64,000 nucleotides of DNA from Branchiostoma floridae (Eukaryota; Chordata; Leptocardii; Amphioxiformes; Branchiostomatidae), in the NCBI RefSeq assembly GCF_000003815.2, contig NC_049990.1:18348873-18412872 (forward strand), in the 5' to 3' direction. Made by a program: the position numbers and the translations under genes. Numbering within the stretch: the stretch's first letter is position 1; the number at the start of each line of letters is the position of its first letter. Below the pieces are notes generated by a model that had not been told where the DNA came from, ran no database searches, and worked only from the letters and a program-made list of their open reading frames with translations. Positions 39,301-52,525 of this stretch are shown in pieces.

Positions 39301-40811
39301 TGATATGTATAATGTCAGAATAGTTTTCTAAAGGAAAATGCAATTAGCCTTTAGGTTCCTTCACTCAAATTATGCCTAAAGATTATAGTCAGGATATTTT
39401 CAGTTGCAAGGTGATAATAATTTGGTTTGAAGGAGTCTAACATTTTGTTAATTTTTTGCTACTTTGACTGTCTCATTGTGTTTTTAAGACCAACTACCTG
39501 TACCTCAGTTTAAATAGTTTCTGAAATGTTGACTATCTTAGGGATTCTAAATACTACAAGGGAAGTCTCACGGAAATATAACTGATAAACTTTAATTCCT
39601 GAATGCTTATAACAGGTTGAAGATAGAATCCCTATTGGCATACATATTGTGATGCAATGTACAAATGTAATTTTGGTTTGAAGTGTGACCTACGTTTTGA
39701 GACAGTCCCCTCCCAGCAGGAAAATGTATTCCTCCACCTGCCAGCCAGGGCAGAAAATCATCAGCAGGGAAAATTCTCCATGAAATCCAAGGAATTAATG
39801 CCTCCCCCGAGGGTGATAAGTTCTCAGTCAGAGGCCAAACTGCTGGTAATTATAGCTCCATCCACTTGACAAATTGTTTCTGCAGCTTTCTTATTGTGCT
39901 GCAAAAAATCCCACCTTTTTTCGGAGCTTTGATTGATGTTACGGCACCCACTCAAGGTGCTCTTTATGATACCGGGAGCGGCTCGGCACAACTTGTTGCC
40001 AGCCCGACGCTTTTCTATACCTGGGCTGATTTATTCGTGTAGTTACCTGAAAGGTCACAGGTAATATTTCTACCTCCAACTTGACATACGCCCCAGACTC
40101 TCTCCGTGCAATATCTTCTTGTTATCTCTCCACATGAGCAGGGAGAGCAGTCTTCCAGACATCAGGATATTGTGTGCTTCCCTGTAGTTTATGGCAGTGC
40201 AATACTTTAGATGGGAGTTAGATCACACTCTTTTTTCCACCACCAGAAGTGGTGATGTGAATACGCAATGTTTGTTTATAGTGGGGAACTGGGAAGATAT
40301 GTTACATCTTATCAGTGTAAAGACCATTCAAGAACTGTGCCTGAACTAAAATCTGGCATCATTCAAAGTGTTGAGAGTTGCAATCATTCTGTTGGAGTTC
40401 TGGAATAAAAAGGTCATTCGGTCAAGTTAGAGGGCATGATGATGGACGGAGGACCTTAGGCGCAAGGGTCAGTGAAGATTGTGTTTAGTCTTCAGCACGC
40501 TGATGACAGACTATTATAAAGTTTAACAAATCTGAGTAGATGGATGACAGGTGGAAGGTTGTAAAATGTGATATTTTTGGTTATGGATCATAATCTGCTA
40601 TCGGGGCTCAACTGAGCATGCTCAACCGTACATCAAGGCACACATTCCTCCCGAAGTGGCGGAGGCCTTGACTCCCCGCATGGCACAGACGACCCCGGTA
40701 CTGTTTAAAGACTGTGTATTTCCATATACAGGAGAAACATGTTGTCCCACATGCCGGCTGTGATGTCACAACACTGGGGGGAAAGATACACGTACACAGT
40801 TTTACATTGCT

Positions 40812-40930
40812 ACATGACTGAAAGTCCTTTAAACAAAAAAAGCCTTTTAAACAAAAACACATTACACAAAAATTCTGTTTTACAACATGACTGAAAGCCT
40901 CTTAAACAAAAATAAGCCTTTTAAGTTTTA
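40812..40930. repeat. 73-bp tandem repeat
   Basis: The words acatgactgaaag, then cttaaacaaaaa and agccttttaa, occur at 40812 and again at 40885. About 1.6 copies are visible and the A-rich aaacaaaaa motif recurs further within each. Noncoding. Confidence 0.55.
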
Positions 40931-43361
40931 GACAAAAGAAGGTTAAACAAAAATTCCGGTGAGCAATTAAATGTCAATCAAAGGCAAGAGCTTAAAAAGA
41001 ACTTGGGATGCTAGGGGTTAAAATAAAAGATTACTGGTGAAAAGTAAGGGAGAGATTTTACAGTCAGTAATTTTTCTCTTTAATAATTGTCCTGCTTACA
41101 CCCTTACACATGTAAATTGGACTATTCTAAATTCTTGACTGAATTGTTTCAAGTACCATCTCGCAATAGGGGGTATGTATTGAAGCAGGTGCATTACTAA
41201 AGAAAATTGAAGACAAGACGCTATCAGTAGGGAACGCTAATCCTACCACCCTGAGATCTCATTAAGTTCTTTTAGCTGAAACATTTGTCACAGGAGGTGC
41301 TTCTGGCCTCCATTTATCCAGAAATCCCCTGATCTCAGTGGCGTACTTTCCTGTTATTACCTCATCAGCTTAATGTGGACCTGAAATATATATCTGCATC
41401 TGGAAATGTTTGGAGTAGGGATGTTTAGCTAACACGTAACATCAGGAAAAGATACAGGAATTGGTTACAGATCTGAGGTTTTAAGTAAAGGTCCAGACCT
41501 GTACAGAAGAACTTGACAAAGTAAACAGTGGTTTTCATTGACGACAGAGACACAAATAAATTTAACAGAACGAACAGTAAACAGAAAGTAATTTAGGCTA
41601 ATATGGTATCTTATGCAGAGGACGTGTGCTTTCAAAAGAACTTCAAAACAAAGATGGTGCTGACTGCAATGCCTACACAATTGTTTTCATATTTTTCTAG
41701 TGCTTACTTTTGATCTTTGTGGTAGAAATAACAGGCTTTTGGTAACACTTCAAGTTAAGATAATCATTCTTTTCAGGCCTAGGTAAATTAACAGGTACAT
41801 TTATACCCCGTATTTTGCACCTGTACCTAAATGATTTTCGCAGTACTAGTAACAGGTACCCCCTACCAGTAGACATCCCTAGTTCTATTCCACAACATGT
41901 AAACAGATGCCCTGCTGCAGTGTTAGCTGTTTGGTAGGAGTTTAGTCTGGCCCTATGTATGCATGGTCAGCCAAGTAAGCAACTCAGCCAAGCACACCAA
42001 ATAGGGGTTAGAAGTACCAGCAAGAATTGAAACAAAGTTGCTCAGTTCTAAGTTCGATTCACCATGTAGGTATTAGGGCATTATCGCCTGTGACTGCACT
42101 GTGAGTCAGTCTAAGCCGGCAGAGAGGAGGTATTATCGGGGATGAGTAGTGCTAATTCTATAAGCAGGATTGTGTGTTTATGTGTAACTTATGGATTACG
42201 ATACAAATATGTATTAATGCAGCTAGTTGATTCTTACATGCAACTGACATATAGTTATAATGTACTAGGATCTATTTTTGTATTTTGAATCATACTCAAA
42301 GTGTTATCCTGAAACTGCAATGTTTGCGGGAGTTTGAAACGCTCTCTATCTAAGCGGCTCTTCCATGTTTAGGGAGAGATTAGCAGCCTGCATTCTTCTC
42401 GGCACCCATAATGCCTCTATCAAAACTTGAGAGAGGGGAGCTGCTGAAGGCTTACCCCAGACTGAATACCAGCCTCCTCTGTGGATTTATGCAATCCCAA
42501 CAGCAATGGGGTGAATGTTGATAACTAGATGGCTCTATTTATGTATGGAAATACTGGACATGCACAGACTGTTCATGAGGGGGTTTGAGCAATACCTTAG
42601 GCGGGGTAACAAGTTTAGAGGTCCCAGAAGTATACTTACACATAACACATTAACTGGTCTAAGAACTGTAAAATTCTCAGAGTTAAAGCTAGAAATGTTA
42701 GGCCCAACTAATAATTTGGGATAGTTTCCAAATACATAATGTATAACAGTGCAATTGAAAACCACACATTGGTTGGTAGCTTTCCAATTTTCACGCTGGG
42801 TGAGAAAACTCAAAGCAAGCCCCTGAAGAATGCACCAATAAGGTCACAGCCAAGATTCGGAGGGGACAGACAGACCCAGATGTGGACTTGGTCAGGACTT
42901 TACTACCATATGGAACAAACTCTATGTCTATAAACTTTCCCTATCCAATGAAACATGATACATGGAGGCATGGAAGTAGCCTTGGAAATGGAAAGAGAAC
43001 TTGGCTTTAAATAACCCGTCTTTTTGTCCCGATAGCGGGCCGTGTCTGTATGGAGAGTGTATTACTGTGGTAGACACTTTACACCCCAGAATGCTAGACA
43101 TGACAGGCGCTGGCCAGGAATGTTCCATCCTCCCCACACACCCACTCTACATGCAAACATTCACATTTCCTCAGGCAAGGCCCCATAGGTACTTACAAAA
43201 TGTACATGTACAGCCAGGTCTTACATGTACATGTTGATGTCGATCAGGTTATCAACTTCTAGAAATACATGTATGCAAACTGCCCTTGGCCTGTATTATT
43301 GCAATGACATCATCGTAAAATTATTTTGTGCATTTACATGTAGTATTTTCTATTAGTATTA

Positions 43362-43932
43362 CCGTATATTCTCGAATAAAGTACGCACCCGAATTAAAGT
43401 ACGCACCCCTGATTTTGGACAAGTCTTAGACAGATCTTTGGGACTGAAAGGTAAAATGGAAAAACTCAAATTAAGTACGCACCCCTTCTCCACCAATTTT
43501 GAACAGACTTTTAACTGGATAAATTCAAATTTATGATGTTTTCCCCCGGTTATTTTGCATAAGACAACCTGGAGAATTGCCTACTGCAATTATAAAAATC
43601 ACTGTGAACTGGTAGAAGAAATCAGGAAAAACCAGTTGTACAAGTCAAAGTCACTAACTCAAAAGGATTGTATGCAAATGCCAATCTTATGTAAATCATG
43701 TTTAGACAATTTCTTTGTTTCATGTTTAGACAACTATAAGACAACAACAATGTGCATGTTTTGAAAAATTACTAGAAGTGTAGCTCCACCTTGCTTTATT
43801 TTAGGCTTTTTTTACCATTTCGCTGTGCAGTGACCTCAAATAAAGTACGCACCCCAACTTTGGCAACAACTTGTAGCACCTTTTCAATTTTGAAAAGTTA
43901 AAAAAGTGCGTACTTTATTCGAGAATATACGG
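43362..43932. mobile_element. TIR MITE with TA target duplication
   Basis: The left end ccgtatattctcgaataaag and the right end (its reverse complement, ...tattcgagaatatacgg) form terminal inverted repeats of about 27 bp. TA flanks the element on both sides (43360-43361 and 43933-43934), as in Tc1/mariner-type insertions. The word aagtacgcaccc occurs four times inside, at both ends and within. No transposase is present; the 69-codon frame inside has no domain. Length 571 bp. Confidence 0.85.
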
Positions 43933-44585
43933 TACCTTTTATACAATTACTGAGGGTTGCAATACTTTTTTTAAAATAAGAAATTGATGTGTCAGTGGTG
44001 ATTGTGGATATAGTTTGAGTTTATTGACTCATTTACGTCAATGGTCTTTTTTGTATTTATAGCGCAAAATTAATACATGTGGATCTGCCATAAGAAAGTC
44101 ATGCATATAGACTAAGTGTTACAGTATACTGTGGAAAAAATCTGGTCAGAAAATGTGGGAAAAGATCTTTGGAAATGCTTGTAAAGGCAAATGATGTGTG
44201 ACAAAACCACACCTTCAAAGGGTCAATAGTTCAAAAACCTGTGGAAGGTAACGTAATGTAGATACCATGCATGCGCTATAAAAAAGTCCCTGTGATTTCC
44301 ATCAGTGTATTAAAGTGATGTGCCGTCCCCACAAGCATGACCGGAGGTGTAAAAACAGCCATTGTTTTACCATCAGCAGCCGGCAGAAGTAGGGCAGTAA
44401 CTCATCATGCACAAACCTTCTAACCCTGCTCGTAAACCCACCAGTCCATTTCTGCCAGATGGGCCCACGGGGCTATTACAATAGGATTCGCTGCACAGAA
44501 AGACTTGAAAAAGCTTTAAAAGCTGCTGTTGTGAAGTTGGTTGGTGACTATCCTCCATCGCAGACTTCGGGCCTCAAGGCACAGT

Positions 44586-44670
44586 AAACTCCCTTCCACG
44601 GCAAACTCCCTTCCTCTACAAACTCCTTTCCATGGCAAACTCCCTTTCTCTGCAAACTCCCTTTCCCGGC
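44586..44670. repeat. 17-bp minisatellite, five units
   Basis: Five head-to-tail units of exactly 17 bp, all starting aaactcc and ending in two to four variable bases (such as ccacggc, tctctgc or cccggc). Odd and even units alternate between a ggc-type and a ctac/ctgc-type end, so an older 34-bp unit is possible. Confidence 0.85.
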
Positions 44671-45293
44671 ATAAGAGAACCTAGCCAACATTGAAAATCG
44701 CAACCAGCCTCCTGTATAGAATAAAAGCCAGCCCGCTCAAAGTCTGCAAAGTAGGCTAGTTGGTGAGCATCTACCATCCAGTCACATTAGAAGCAGTACA
44801 AGCTACAAGTACATGCCACGCATTCCTGTAAAGTGAGGTCACTTCCTACATGAAGTGTTTCTTACATACCTGACCAGGCCAGGTAATCCTCTACCTGCAC
44901 AGCTACCAGCCAAATACTTCGACTAACACAACAGGCTAAGCCTTTAATATGTCTACAAAACAAAAGCAGAGCTACACTGTAGGTGAACATGAAATATTAT
45001 GACTAAACCTGTCCTTTATATGTATGGTTTAGAATGAATGAAAGACCTTTATTGTACATTTATGCTTAAACAAGCTAAGTACAGGTTATAGCAAAAAGGT
45101 AAAATTTGATATAAGAAAAGTGTTATCTTTCTACATCTACTGAGACTACTACATGTGCATGCTAGTATGTACAGGTTCAACTTCCTCTCGCTTCTTTAGA
45201 CAGTTGTAAATATATGGGCAGGTGTAATCAATGATACAGGATTTAAAAATAACTGAATAACTACCTTTTTTTATTGGTATAGAGAGAATGATA

Positions 45294-45461
45294 CTGTAAA
45301 TGCATTTAAGTTCGCGGTGGTTTTAATTTCGCGGTAGCACCATGCACTGTAGTCTCTTACTGTTATGGAAAAAATGTTCGAGGTGGTTTTAAATTCGCGG
45401 TGAAGCGGCCGCCGCGAAAACCGCGAACATTAATCCACCGCGAACATTTCTGCATTTACAG
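45294..45461. mobile_element. 168-bp TIR MITE, family D copy 1
   Basis: The ends are ctgtaaatgcatttaagttc on the left and the inverted copy ...gaacatttctgcatttacag on the right, flanked by TA (45292-45293 and 45462-45463). The words ttcgcggtgg and ccgcgaa recur in inverted arrangement throughout, so the whole element can fold on itself. A second member is at 48247-48452 in the opposite orientation. Confidence 0.85.
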
Positions 45462-47899
45462 TAGTACCAGACATGTTCCAGACATACATGTACATTGTAC
45501 ATGTACAAATTTAACTGAAGATGCTACAGGACTTGCAATGAGTTTTTAAACTATTTAGCCAGAGATATACAATCAATCAATGTAACGTTATGCAATCCAA
45601 TCAGTATGGGTATCCTGGATTCTCCAAATCTGGAGTCATCCTGAATGGCAGTTCCCATAATAATCCCTCCAGACTGAAGGCCAGACCCTCAGACATGGCA
45701 AAATGAACATAAGACTCAGCTTGAGTAATCCAACAATTTAAATCCCAAACGAACGCCGTCGCATAGTAATGAGACACCAGGCCTTCGGCGGAATACAAGT
45801 GACCAAAGCAATTGAATATTAATTGAAGCATCCCTCTCCCTGGAGTCTAATTTACCTTAATTAGGATTTGTTTTGTATCCATCAATTTCTTTGCCCTGAA
45901 TGAAACATGAGGTGTCCTGTGTGGTGCAGCAATATAAGATTAAATCAAGTATCACAGACTACAGCAATGAATTCAAACATCTAAAAATCAAACGGAAAAG
46001 CTAGGAGCATACATGTCCAATTTTGCTTTACATTCACATTCAACCAGAACGTGGAATTCAAATTGATATGCGCTTACAAAGCATTAAGGCATTTCAATGG
46101 CCTTTGAGAGAAGATTTGTGGAAGGATAAATATATGTACGAAATTGTGAACAATGCCCTTCCCTTTTTCTCAAAGAGGCGAGCGAAATGCCAAGCTGGCT
46201 GCAGAAGGAAAGCAGAGGACGGCAAAGACTGAAAGAGACGACCCTCTGACACTGACTTTTAAATCTGAGAAAAGAAGCTTCCTCTCCCCATGACTAATGT
46301 GTTCATTTTGTTGTATGATTTGCTCATAGGATCAGTACCTGAAACTCTGGGGCTATCAGTGGAATACCAATTTGGAAGTAAGTTGACTTTCTGTTATTAC
46401 AGCCAATGCTTAAGAACAAAGAAAAAATCATAACAGTCTATTATCAACAGGATTGATCCAAAACAAAGTATACCTGTTGCATACCGTATGTGATCACCAT
46501 ATAATCATCCTAGAAGCAGTCAGTGCTATTATCATTATAATATCAGCCTGAACATAGAGATATCAATATGTATCGAGGCCCTTATGAATACGCCAATAAA
46601 ACCTAATAAAATTCTAACAACATTAACATATTCCATATTTTTTCAGTATTTTATATCCGTTGCACTACTAGCTATAGTATAGTCAACAACAGCCTAGAAG
46701 GTGTTGTATGAATCTAGACATTAAGCAGACAATACATATAGAGTAGGAATTTTCCATTGATAGACTGGGAAGGTTACAAGAGAGTGGTGTCAGGGCACTT
46801 AACTCCAGGCACATCTTGTGGTCACCTCTATAGAGCCTTGATCACATTTCTACAGTTTCTCGGCGCCACTGTGTCTACGCCGTGTTGTTCCGTACAAGAA
46901 AGTTTCTGGTTGTCGTGACGCAGCGAGCTAACGTCATCAGGGCGGACTAAAGTGCTCGGGAAAGATCTGAGGATGTGAAAACTTTGATAGGAAGCGCTCT
47001 TAACTCAAACTCACATTTACTATAATTTTTGTAATGACTACTTGTCTAAATCAAAGGACACGACCAAAACATTAATGTGACCTGAATGGGGATAAATGTT
47101 TTAGTCCATTAGAAATGATTAGGCTCTATTTTATCCCAATTAGTTTGACCTGGTCCGGATGCTGTTTGGAAGAAAGTTTTTCACAGAAAAATAGACTTTC
47201 AATTGTTGTTGATCATAAATCCACACGGACCTGGCCATAATCTAATAACTTGCAGGTAATGAAATTTTGTCCCACTACAATGGATTGTGTGAAGCCTTCA
47301 GATGAAATAAGCGTGGAGATATAAAAGTGTGTCCCAAATACCTTTTATTACCATAAACATTGAGGGTAGATCAGATCAAACATCTTAAGGGAGTTGGGTT
47401 TCATCAGGCCTAATTCCTGTCTGGCCTAATTTCTAGTTTGATGTTCCATTCAGGACCACTTCAATAGGGCTATTGGATGAATAATAAAGTCGCAAATTGC
47501 ATATAGTGACCCTGATTCAAGTCACTCAAAAAGGAGATACAAGTCTTTTGAAGGTATCAAAAACTATTTGTAAGTCTTCTCAATGTACAAAATGTATTAG
47601 AATCTGTCTATTGACTTACATATATGCTGGAAACAAGTTTGTGAGTGTTCTTTATATATATATCTATAACCTACAGTTGGAAGGTTGAAAGTCAAAGTTC
47701 AAAGGTTTTCTAGTCTGGGACAAGGCAAGGTCACATTGAGGCTAGCACAGCAAGTCAAAGTTTACTGCTACATGTGGATTGATATTAGAGTGGGTCAAAA
47801 GTCATATCAAAATTATACATTTGTACATGTAGATGCACACAATCTTGAACCAGGGACACTTGGATGAAGTAGACATAATAAAACATTGTACATGGTATT

Positions 47900-47990
47900 T
47901 AGCCTGGATACCAGACCCCAGCCCGATCTCAAAAATATCTACCACGCGATAGATATTTTGAGATCGGGCTGGGGTCTGGTATCCAGACTA
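47900..47990. mobile_element. Perfect-hairpin MITE with 9-bp target duplication
   Basis: The element is almost all inverted repeat. It opens tagcctggataccagacccc and closes with the inverted copy ending ggtatccagacta, with arms of about 41 bp around the 8-nt loop accacgcg. The 9 bases catggtatt lie on both sides (47891-47899 and 47991-47999), so the insertion is recent and its target duplication intact. A related word (tagcctggattccagac) occurs alone near 14608. Family not named. Confidence 0.88.
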
Positions 47991-48246
47991 CATGGTATTA
48001 GGATGAGACTGTCACAGAAAATGGGCTGATAGGAGGTTATTTGAGTTCAAAATTCCACTTCAATCCCGTTAAGGCAGCTTTAAAACTGCTTCGTCATTAT
48101 GATACATACATGTAGGCAAGAATAGCATTGAATCATAAAAGTGATACATAGGCAAGAATAGATTTTGAATCAGAGAGTACTTTTCACCCTGAAAATGTGT
48201 CTAATAGTAATACAAGTATTTCTACCGAATCATTGGTTCAGTGTTA

Positions 48247-48452
48247 CTGTAAACGCAGAAACTTTTGCAGTGTTTAATGTTCTCGGTTTTCGTGGTGGCC
48301 TCTTCACCGCGAACTTAAAACCACCGCGAACATTTTTCTATGGTAGTAAGAGAGTACAGTGCATGATGCTACCGCGAACTTAAAACCACGGCGAAAAGTC
48401 CTTTTTCCCCCACCACCAAATTAAATCCCAGTGAACTTAAATGCATGCACAG
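48247..48452. mobile_element. 206-bp TIR MITE, family D copy 2
   Basis: The inner words (tctatggtagtaagagagta, then cagtgcatgatgctaccgcg) match the reverse complement of family D copy 1 at 45294-45461. The ends ctgtaaacgcagaaac and aaatgcatgcacag are the same termini, more diverged, with TA on each side (48245-48246, 48453-48454). It is older than copy 1. A 72-codon frame running through it is not a gene. Confidence 0.8.
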
Positions 48453-48734
48453 TATATATAGTGCAACATGAATCACCTCCCATTCTGACCAACCATTCTA
48501 AAGTGAAGTAGACAGTAAATCCCTGCTTGGCCTGATATCCCTGATCCAGGACATTTCTCAGGTGTCACAGGCAGCATCACCATCAGGGTGAAACCTAGGA
48601 AACAGCAGGAGACAAGCAGGAACCTGTGACAGACAGGCAGCTTGGCCTCTTTCTACCAGACAGAGATGGATGTGTAACCATTAATATTACTGTATTTGTG
48701 TGAGCCTTGATTTTATATAGCGAAAACATAAAAA

Positions 48735-48881
48735 CCTCTTTTCAGTGGTCCATTTTACTACTAGTAGATGATTTTTCCCAGTGACACAAGCATTAAGAAT
48801 ACTTTTTAGAGTGATAACCTGTCCACATAGATTTTATCAGTCCCTTTAGTGGTTTTCTTGGGCAATTTCGGCTATACAGTA
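48735..48881 (+). repeat. Dispersed repeat family A, copy 3
   Basis: Runs ttttcagtggtccatttt, ttttcccagtgacacaagca, taacctgtccacatag, ttttatcagtccctttagtg and ttttcttgggcaatttcgg, parallel to the copies at 35073 and 60150. Confidence 0.5.
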
Positions 48882-49324
48882 ATTGAAATGCAAGATGCAA
48901 AGTATGGTTTAAAAGACAACAAAATACACGAAACCTTATTCCTGGTCTATGGAATTCGTACACTGATCTGTTGCTCAGTGGTGGCAAATTCTAGTGGAAA
49001 GGGGGTGTAGGACACAATGAGGTCATAGATGGCATCCCTATTGACACCTGTAGGAAGGGGGGGGGGGGCAGAACCAACTGCACACCAGCAACCTTTGGGC
49101 ATTACCTAAGAAAAAACTAGCCATAACTGTGCTCCGGTTAAACCACATAAAGCCTTGAGTCATAAGAAGTTGTTAGTCTTGTCATTTCATTTCTCAGGAA
49201 AAAATTGGATGGACACAAAAAAATTGGGTCAAACATTAAAAGCTGACCTGTGATCCGATAGGCTTACACTATGTAGGCTCTGCAGCCAGTGAAATTGTGC
49301 CAGGTTTAAACATGGTCCGTAACT

Positions 49325-50040
49325 CTAAAACATTGGTCCTCTGGTTGTTCTCTTCGCCAATGGCGATAGAGTATGTTTTTGTCGACTTGGGTCTGTATGT
49401 AGGTCAACAGCATATAACTCGAGAAATTGTGGATGGAACTTTGTGATTTTTGGTAGGTGTGTAGCGGTTGTCGAAAGGAATGCCAAGTTCGAAAACGGTT
49501 TACCTGGCGTTTTCCTACGGTACTGCAGCGAGCTTGGTATGTTTTTTGCAGTTTGTTTTGGGCAGCATAAGTCAAAATCTAGCTGGGCGATTTTCAAGAA
49601 ACTTGGTAGGTGTGTAGCGGTTTTGGAGAGGAAGGTCAAGTGCGAAAATGGTTTACCTGGCTCTCACCTACGGCGCTGTAGCGGGATTTGTATGTAAGTG
49701 CGTTTGTCTGTAAGCAAGATAACTCGAGAACCCTTGAATGGATCCTGATGATATTTGGTAGGTGGGTGGGGGTCAAGAAAACGAAGGTCAAGTTCGATAA
49801 TGGGCCCCCTAGTGACTGCCTAAGGTACTGCAGCAAAACTTTTATTTTTGACACTTCGTGTTTTGGATATGCTGTGGTCATGATTTTTGAGTGGTAGATA
49901 GCCCTTGGGGCAGAGAGTAAGTGCTGTGAGTTTGGACCCCCTAGCGGCTTTTTGGGAACTGCAGGCACCGATTTCCTTTCAAACTTTGAACGAGAATAAC
50001 TCGAGAACGTGTTGACGGATCATCAGGATTTTTTGGTATG
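49325..50040. repeat. Dispersed repeat family C, array of about five degenerate units
   Basis: The word ataactcgagaa recurs at about 49415, 49719 and 49996. Each unit continues with ttttggtaggtgtgtagcgg, then aaggtcaagttcgaaaatgg, then a tttacctggc or gccccctagt word and ctacggtactgcagc. Its reverse complement matches the singletons at 32264 and 32925. All frames of 69-110 codons over both strands follow the repeat phase, so none is called as a gene. Confidence 0.6.
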
Positions 50041-50329
50041 TAGATAGAATGAGTACTTAAAATAATAATCTACATGGAAAGATGCATTTAATTGTAATCA
50101 GTGGCCAATTAACAGAAATAAACTGTTTTGTATATACATGTATCTCACTTGACCTATATCTATGGACACATCTGTTTGACAGATGTTTTTGCTGGAGGAA
50201 ACACTGACAAGCCGTGAGCTGGACACTGAAAAGCTTGAAATTCTGATTGACCAGGGGTGCTATCAGGTCATCTTGTACAATCAGGTCTTGTTTTGGTAGC
50301 ATTTGTGGGGTTTGGGGGTAGGTACTATT

Positions 50330-50423
50330 TAGTAATACATGAATAAGACCTTAAAGTCTTAAATAAAGGCATGATTTAGTAATACATGAATAAGACCTTA
50401 AAGTCTTGAATAAAGGCATGATT
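50330..50423. repeat. 47-bp tandem duplication
   Basis: Two adjacent copies of a unit that begins tagtaatacatgaataagac and ends aaaggcatgatt. They differ at one or two positions. Very recent duplication, noncoding. Confidence 0.85.
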
Positions 50424-52284
50424 ATTTGGCGAAGAGATGGGTTCGTTGAACTCTAGTTTCTTTATAATATATATCTGTTCATGTTGATATATCAGAGATG
50501 TTACAGTTATGTAAAGGCCATGAAAAATTAGGGGTTTACCGATCGTTAGACAGAGACAAATTAGACGTTACTGCTCGTTGATAGTAGAGGGCCAATTCTC
50601 CCTGGGATATTGAAGAATTACAATCATGAAAATGATGGAAATAATGATTGTAAATAGCTGGGCTTTAACTTAAAGCTTAATCCGTCACAAAATGTATCTT
50701 TTCATTCCTTGTCGCTGTAATAAAAGAGGTAGCCATATTGATGCTGCAGAACTGATGTTAACAAAAACATTGGAAGATGAAAGTTATTTTATTAATAAGT
50801 AACTGTTCTTCATGTAGTGATGATAGATGATAAAAGAAGCCAATTAAAGAAGCGTCCAAAATATGTCCTTGGTTCCCAACAATTACTGATGAAGAGAGAG
50901 CAATTCTACTATTAAAATCAAGGACATTACTAAAGAAGTGGGTAAATTAGTCTTATCGTCTTCCACTGTCTCCAGCAAAGAAGTCAAACCTAACAGAAGT
51001 TATACAAAAACACAGAACAGGATAAAAAGTGAGGAATGGCTACACTGAAACCTGAACAAATCGGCCTAGAAAGGCAGACGTGGACTGTGACAGGCTTCAG
51101 GTGTGCTAAACACAGAGGCACAGATCTGTCTACTCCTGTTGCTGCGGAATGACAGCTTTCACGATGACCCCCTGATAACAGGGGAAACCTTCTCATGGCC
51201 TGCTGTAATTCATTTCATGAGAAATGGGGGTTAATAGAAGGGGGATGTTGAGTGATTATCAGTAGGGATGAGAGAGGATGGAGGCGACAGGGACAAGTCC
51301 TTGATGCATCGCCACTGCCAATCCTCATTGTGATGGACAGCGAAAAACGGCTGATGTAAAAATGAAAAAGGCTGAATGATGCTGTTGTCATTTGAGATTG
51401 ATCCGCCGTACAGTCACTGTGATGTAAAGGCTGACTCATTCGAGCGAGACCGGGAGCAAGTGGGGATATTGGAAGTTATCACAGTATATCGTGTCCTGAG
51501 TTATAACAGTGACGTGTCCCGATGCGAATCGCGGGGAGAAGTTTCCGAACGATATTGCCTCAATGGGAGACTGATGTCACCGTTTGCTCCCAGCGAGCGT
51601 GACTTTGCTGTAATGTCTGAACCTGACACATGAGCCTGAGTCATATCAGCAAAACTGGAAGTCCTACTCAGCGGTTTGTGTGTGTAAAAAGTGAGCTTAG
51701 GTTTAAACAAATTGCCTTGCCTGTTTTGAGTCATATGGTGCCTCTAGGAAAACACGTTTTCAGCCGGACCTAAAATACAGCAAGGTCAAACTGGTCGGGA
51801 TATATTTATGGCCTTGTAGCCATGGCCGACAGTTTTATTTGCAAGGTGAATGTATGTCCTGTCATCTTCTGATGGATGATGGAGAGAGGTGTCATCGGAG
51901 TTGGACAGTCTGGTGGATAGGATGGCTCCGTCGCTGCCCTGATGGCTCACTGGGGACTAAGCATGACAGCACTCGTATCTTCTTCATGTGAAGGACATAA
52001 AAATTAAAATTGTGATTCCCATTGCAAAGAAATGACAGCAGCACTCTGTCATGGACCTTAGAAATGGATTAGATATATTGGTAAAAAAAACTTCCCAATC
52101 TCTGCAAGCTAACTGTGACTTTATGATGAGATAGTTGGGACAAACTCAACAAACATAGAACTCTAACTGCCTGGTCAACATGTTTGCCCTATTCTAGAGA
52201 GCAAGTAACTCTATACATGTAATTACAAAGTAATGACTGAAATCCTGTCCAGGCAAACTGTATTTAGAAGGTAAAAGTAGTTCC

Positions 52285-52525
52285 ATAGCCTTCTGTAAGG
52301 CCATAGGTGCAGTGGGTTGATGTCTAGGGCACAGTATTGAAAGGCGGAGCCCATCCCTCTCCTTTCATTGCCTTTTACCTCCCCAACCAAAGTCAGGTAC
52401 CCATTTTTGCACCTGAGTGGAGTGATGCAAGTCATATGTAGTGCATTTCCCTGGGGCACAAAATCCGAAGTATTTGAACCCAGGACCTCTGGGTTCGGGG
52501 CACACTGTAGTTACGCCACAAAACC
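52285..52525 (-). mobile_element. tRNA-derived SINE, copy 2
   Basis: On the minus strand it shows a tRNA-like head (tggcgtaactacagtgtg), a B box (ggttcaaata, + strand 52471-52480), then ggggaggtaaaaggcaatg and agagggatgggctccgcctt. The last two words are shared with the SINE at 8000-8275. The tRNA-like heads are diverged from each other. Edges are approximate. Confidence 0.65.
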
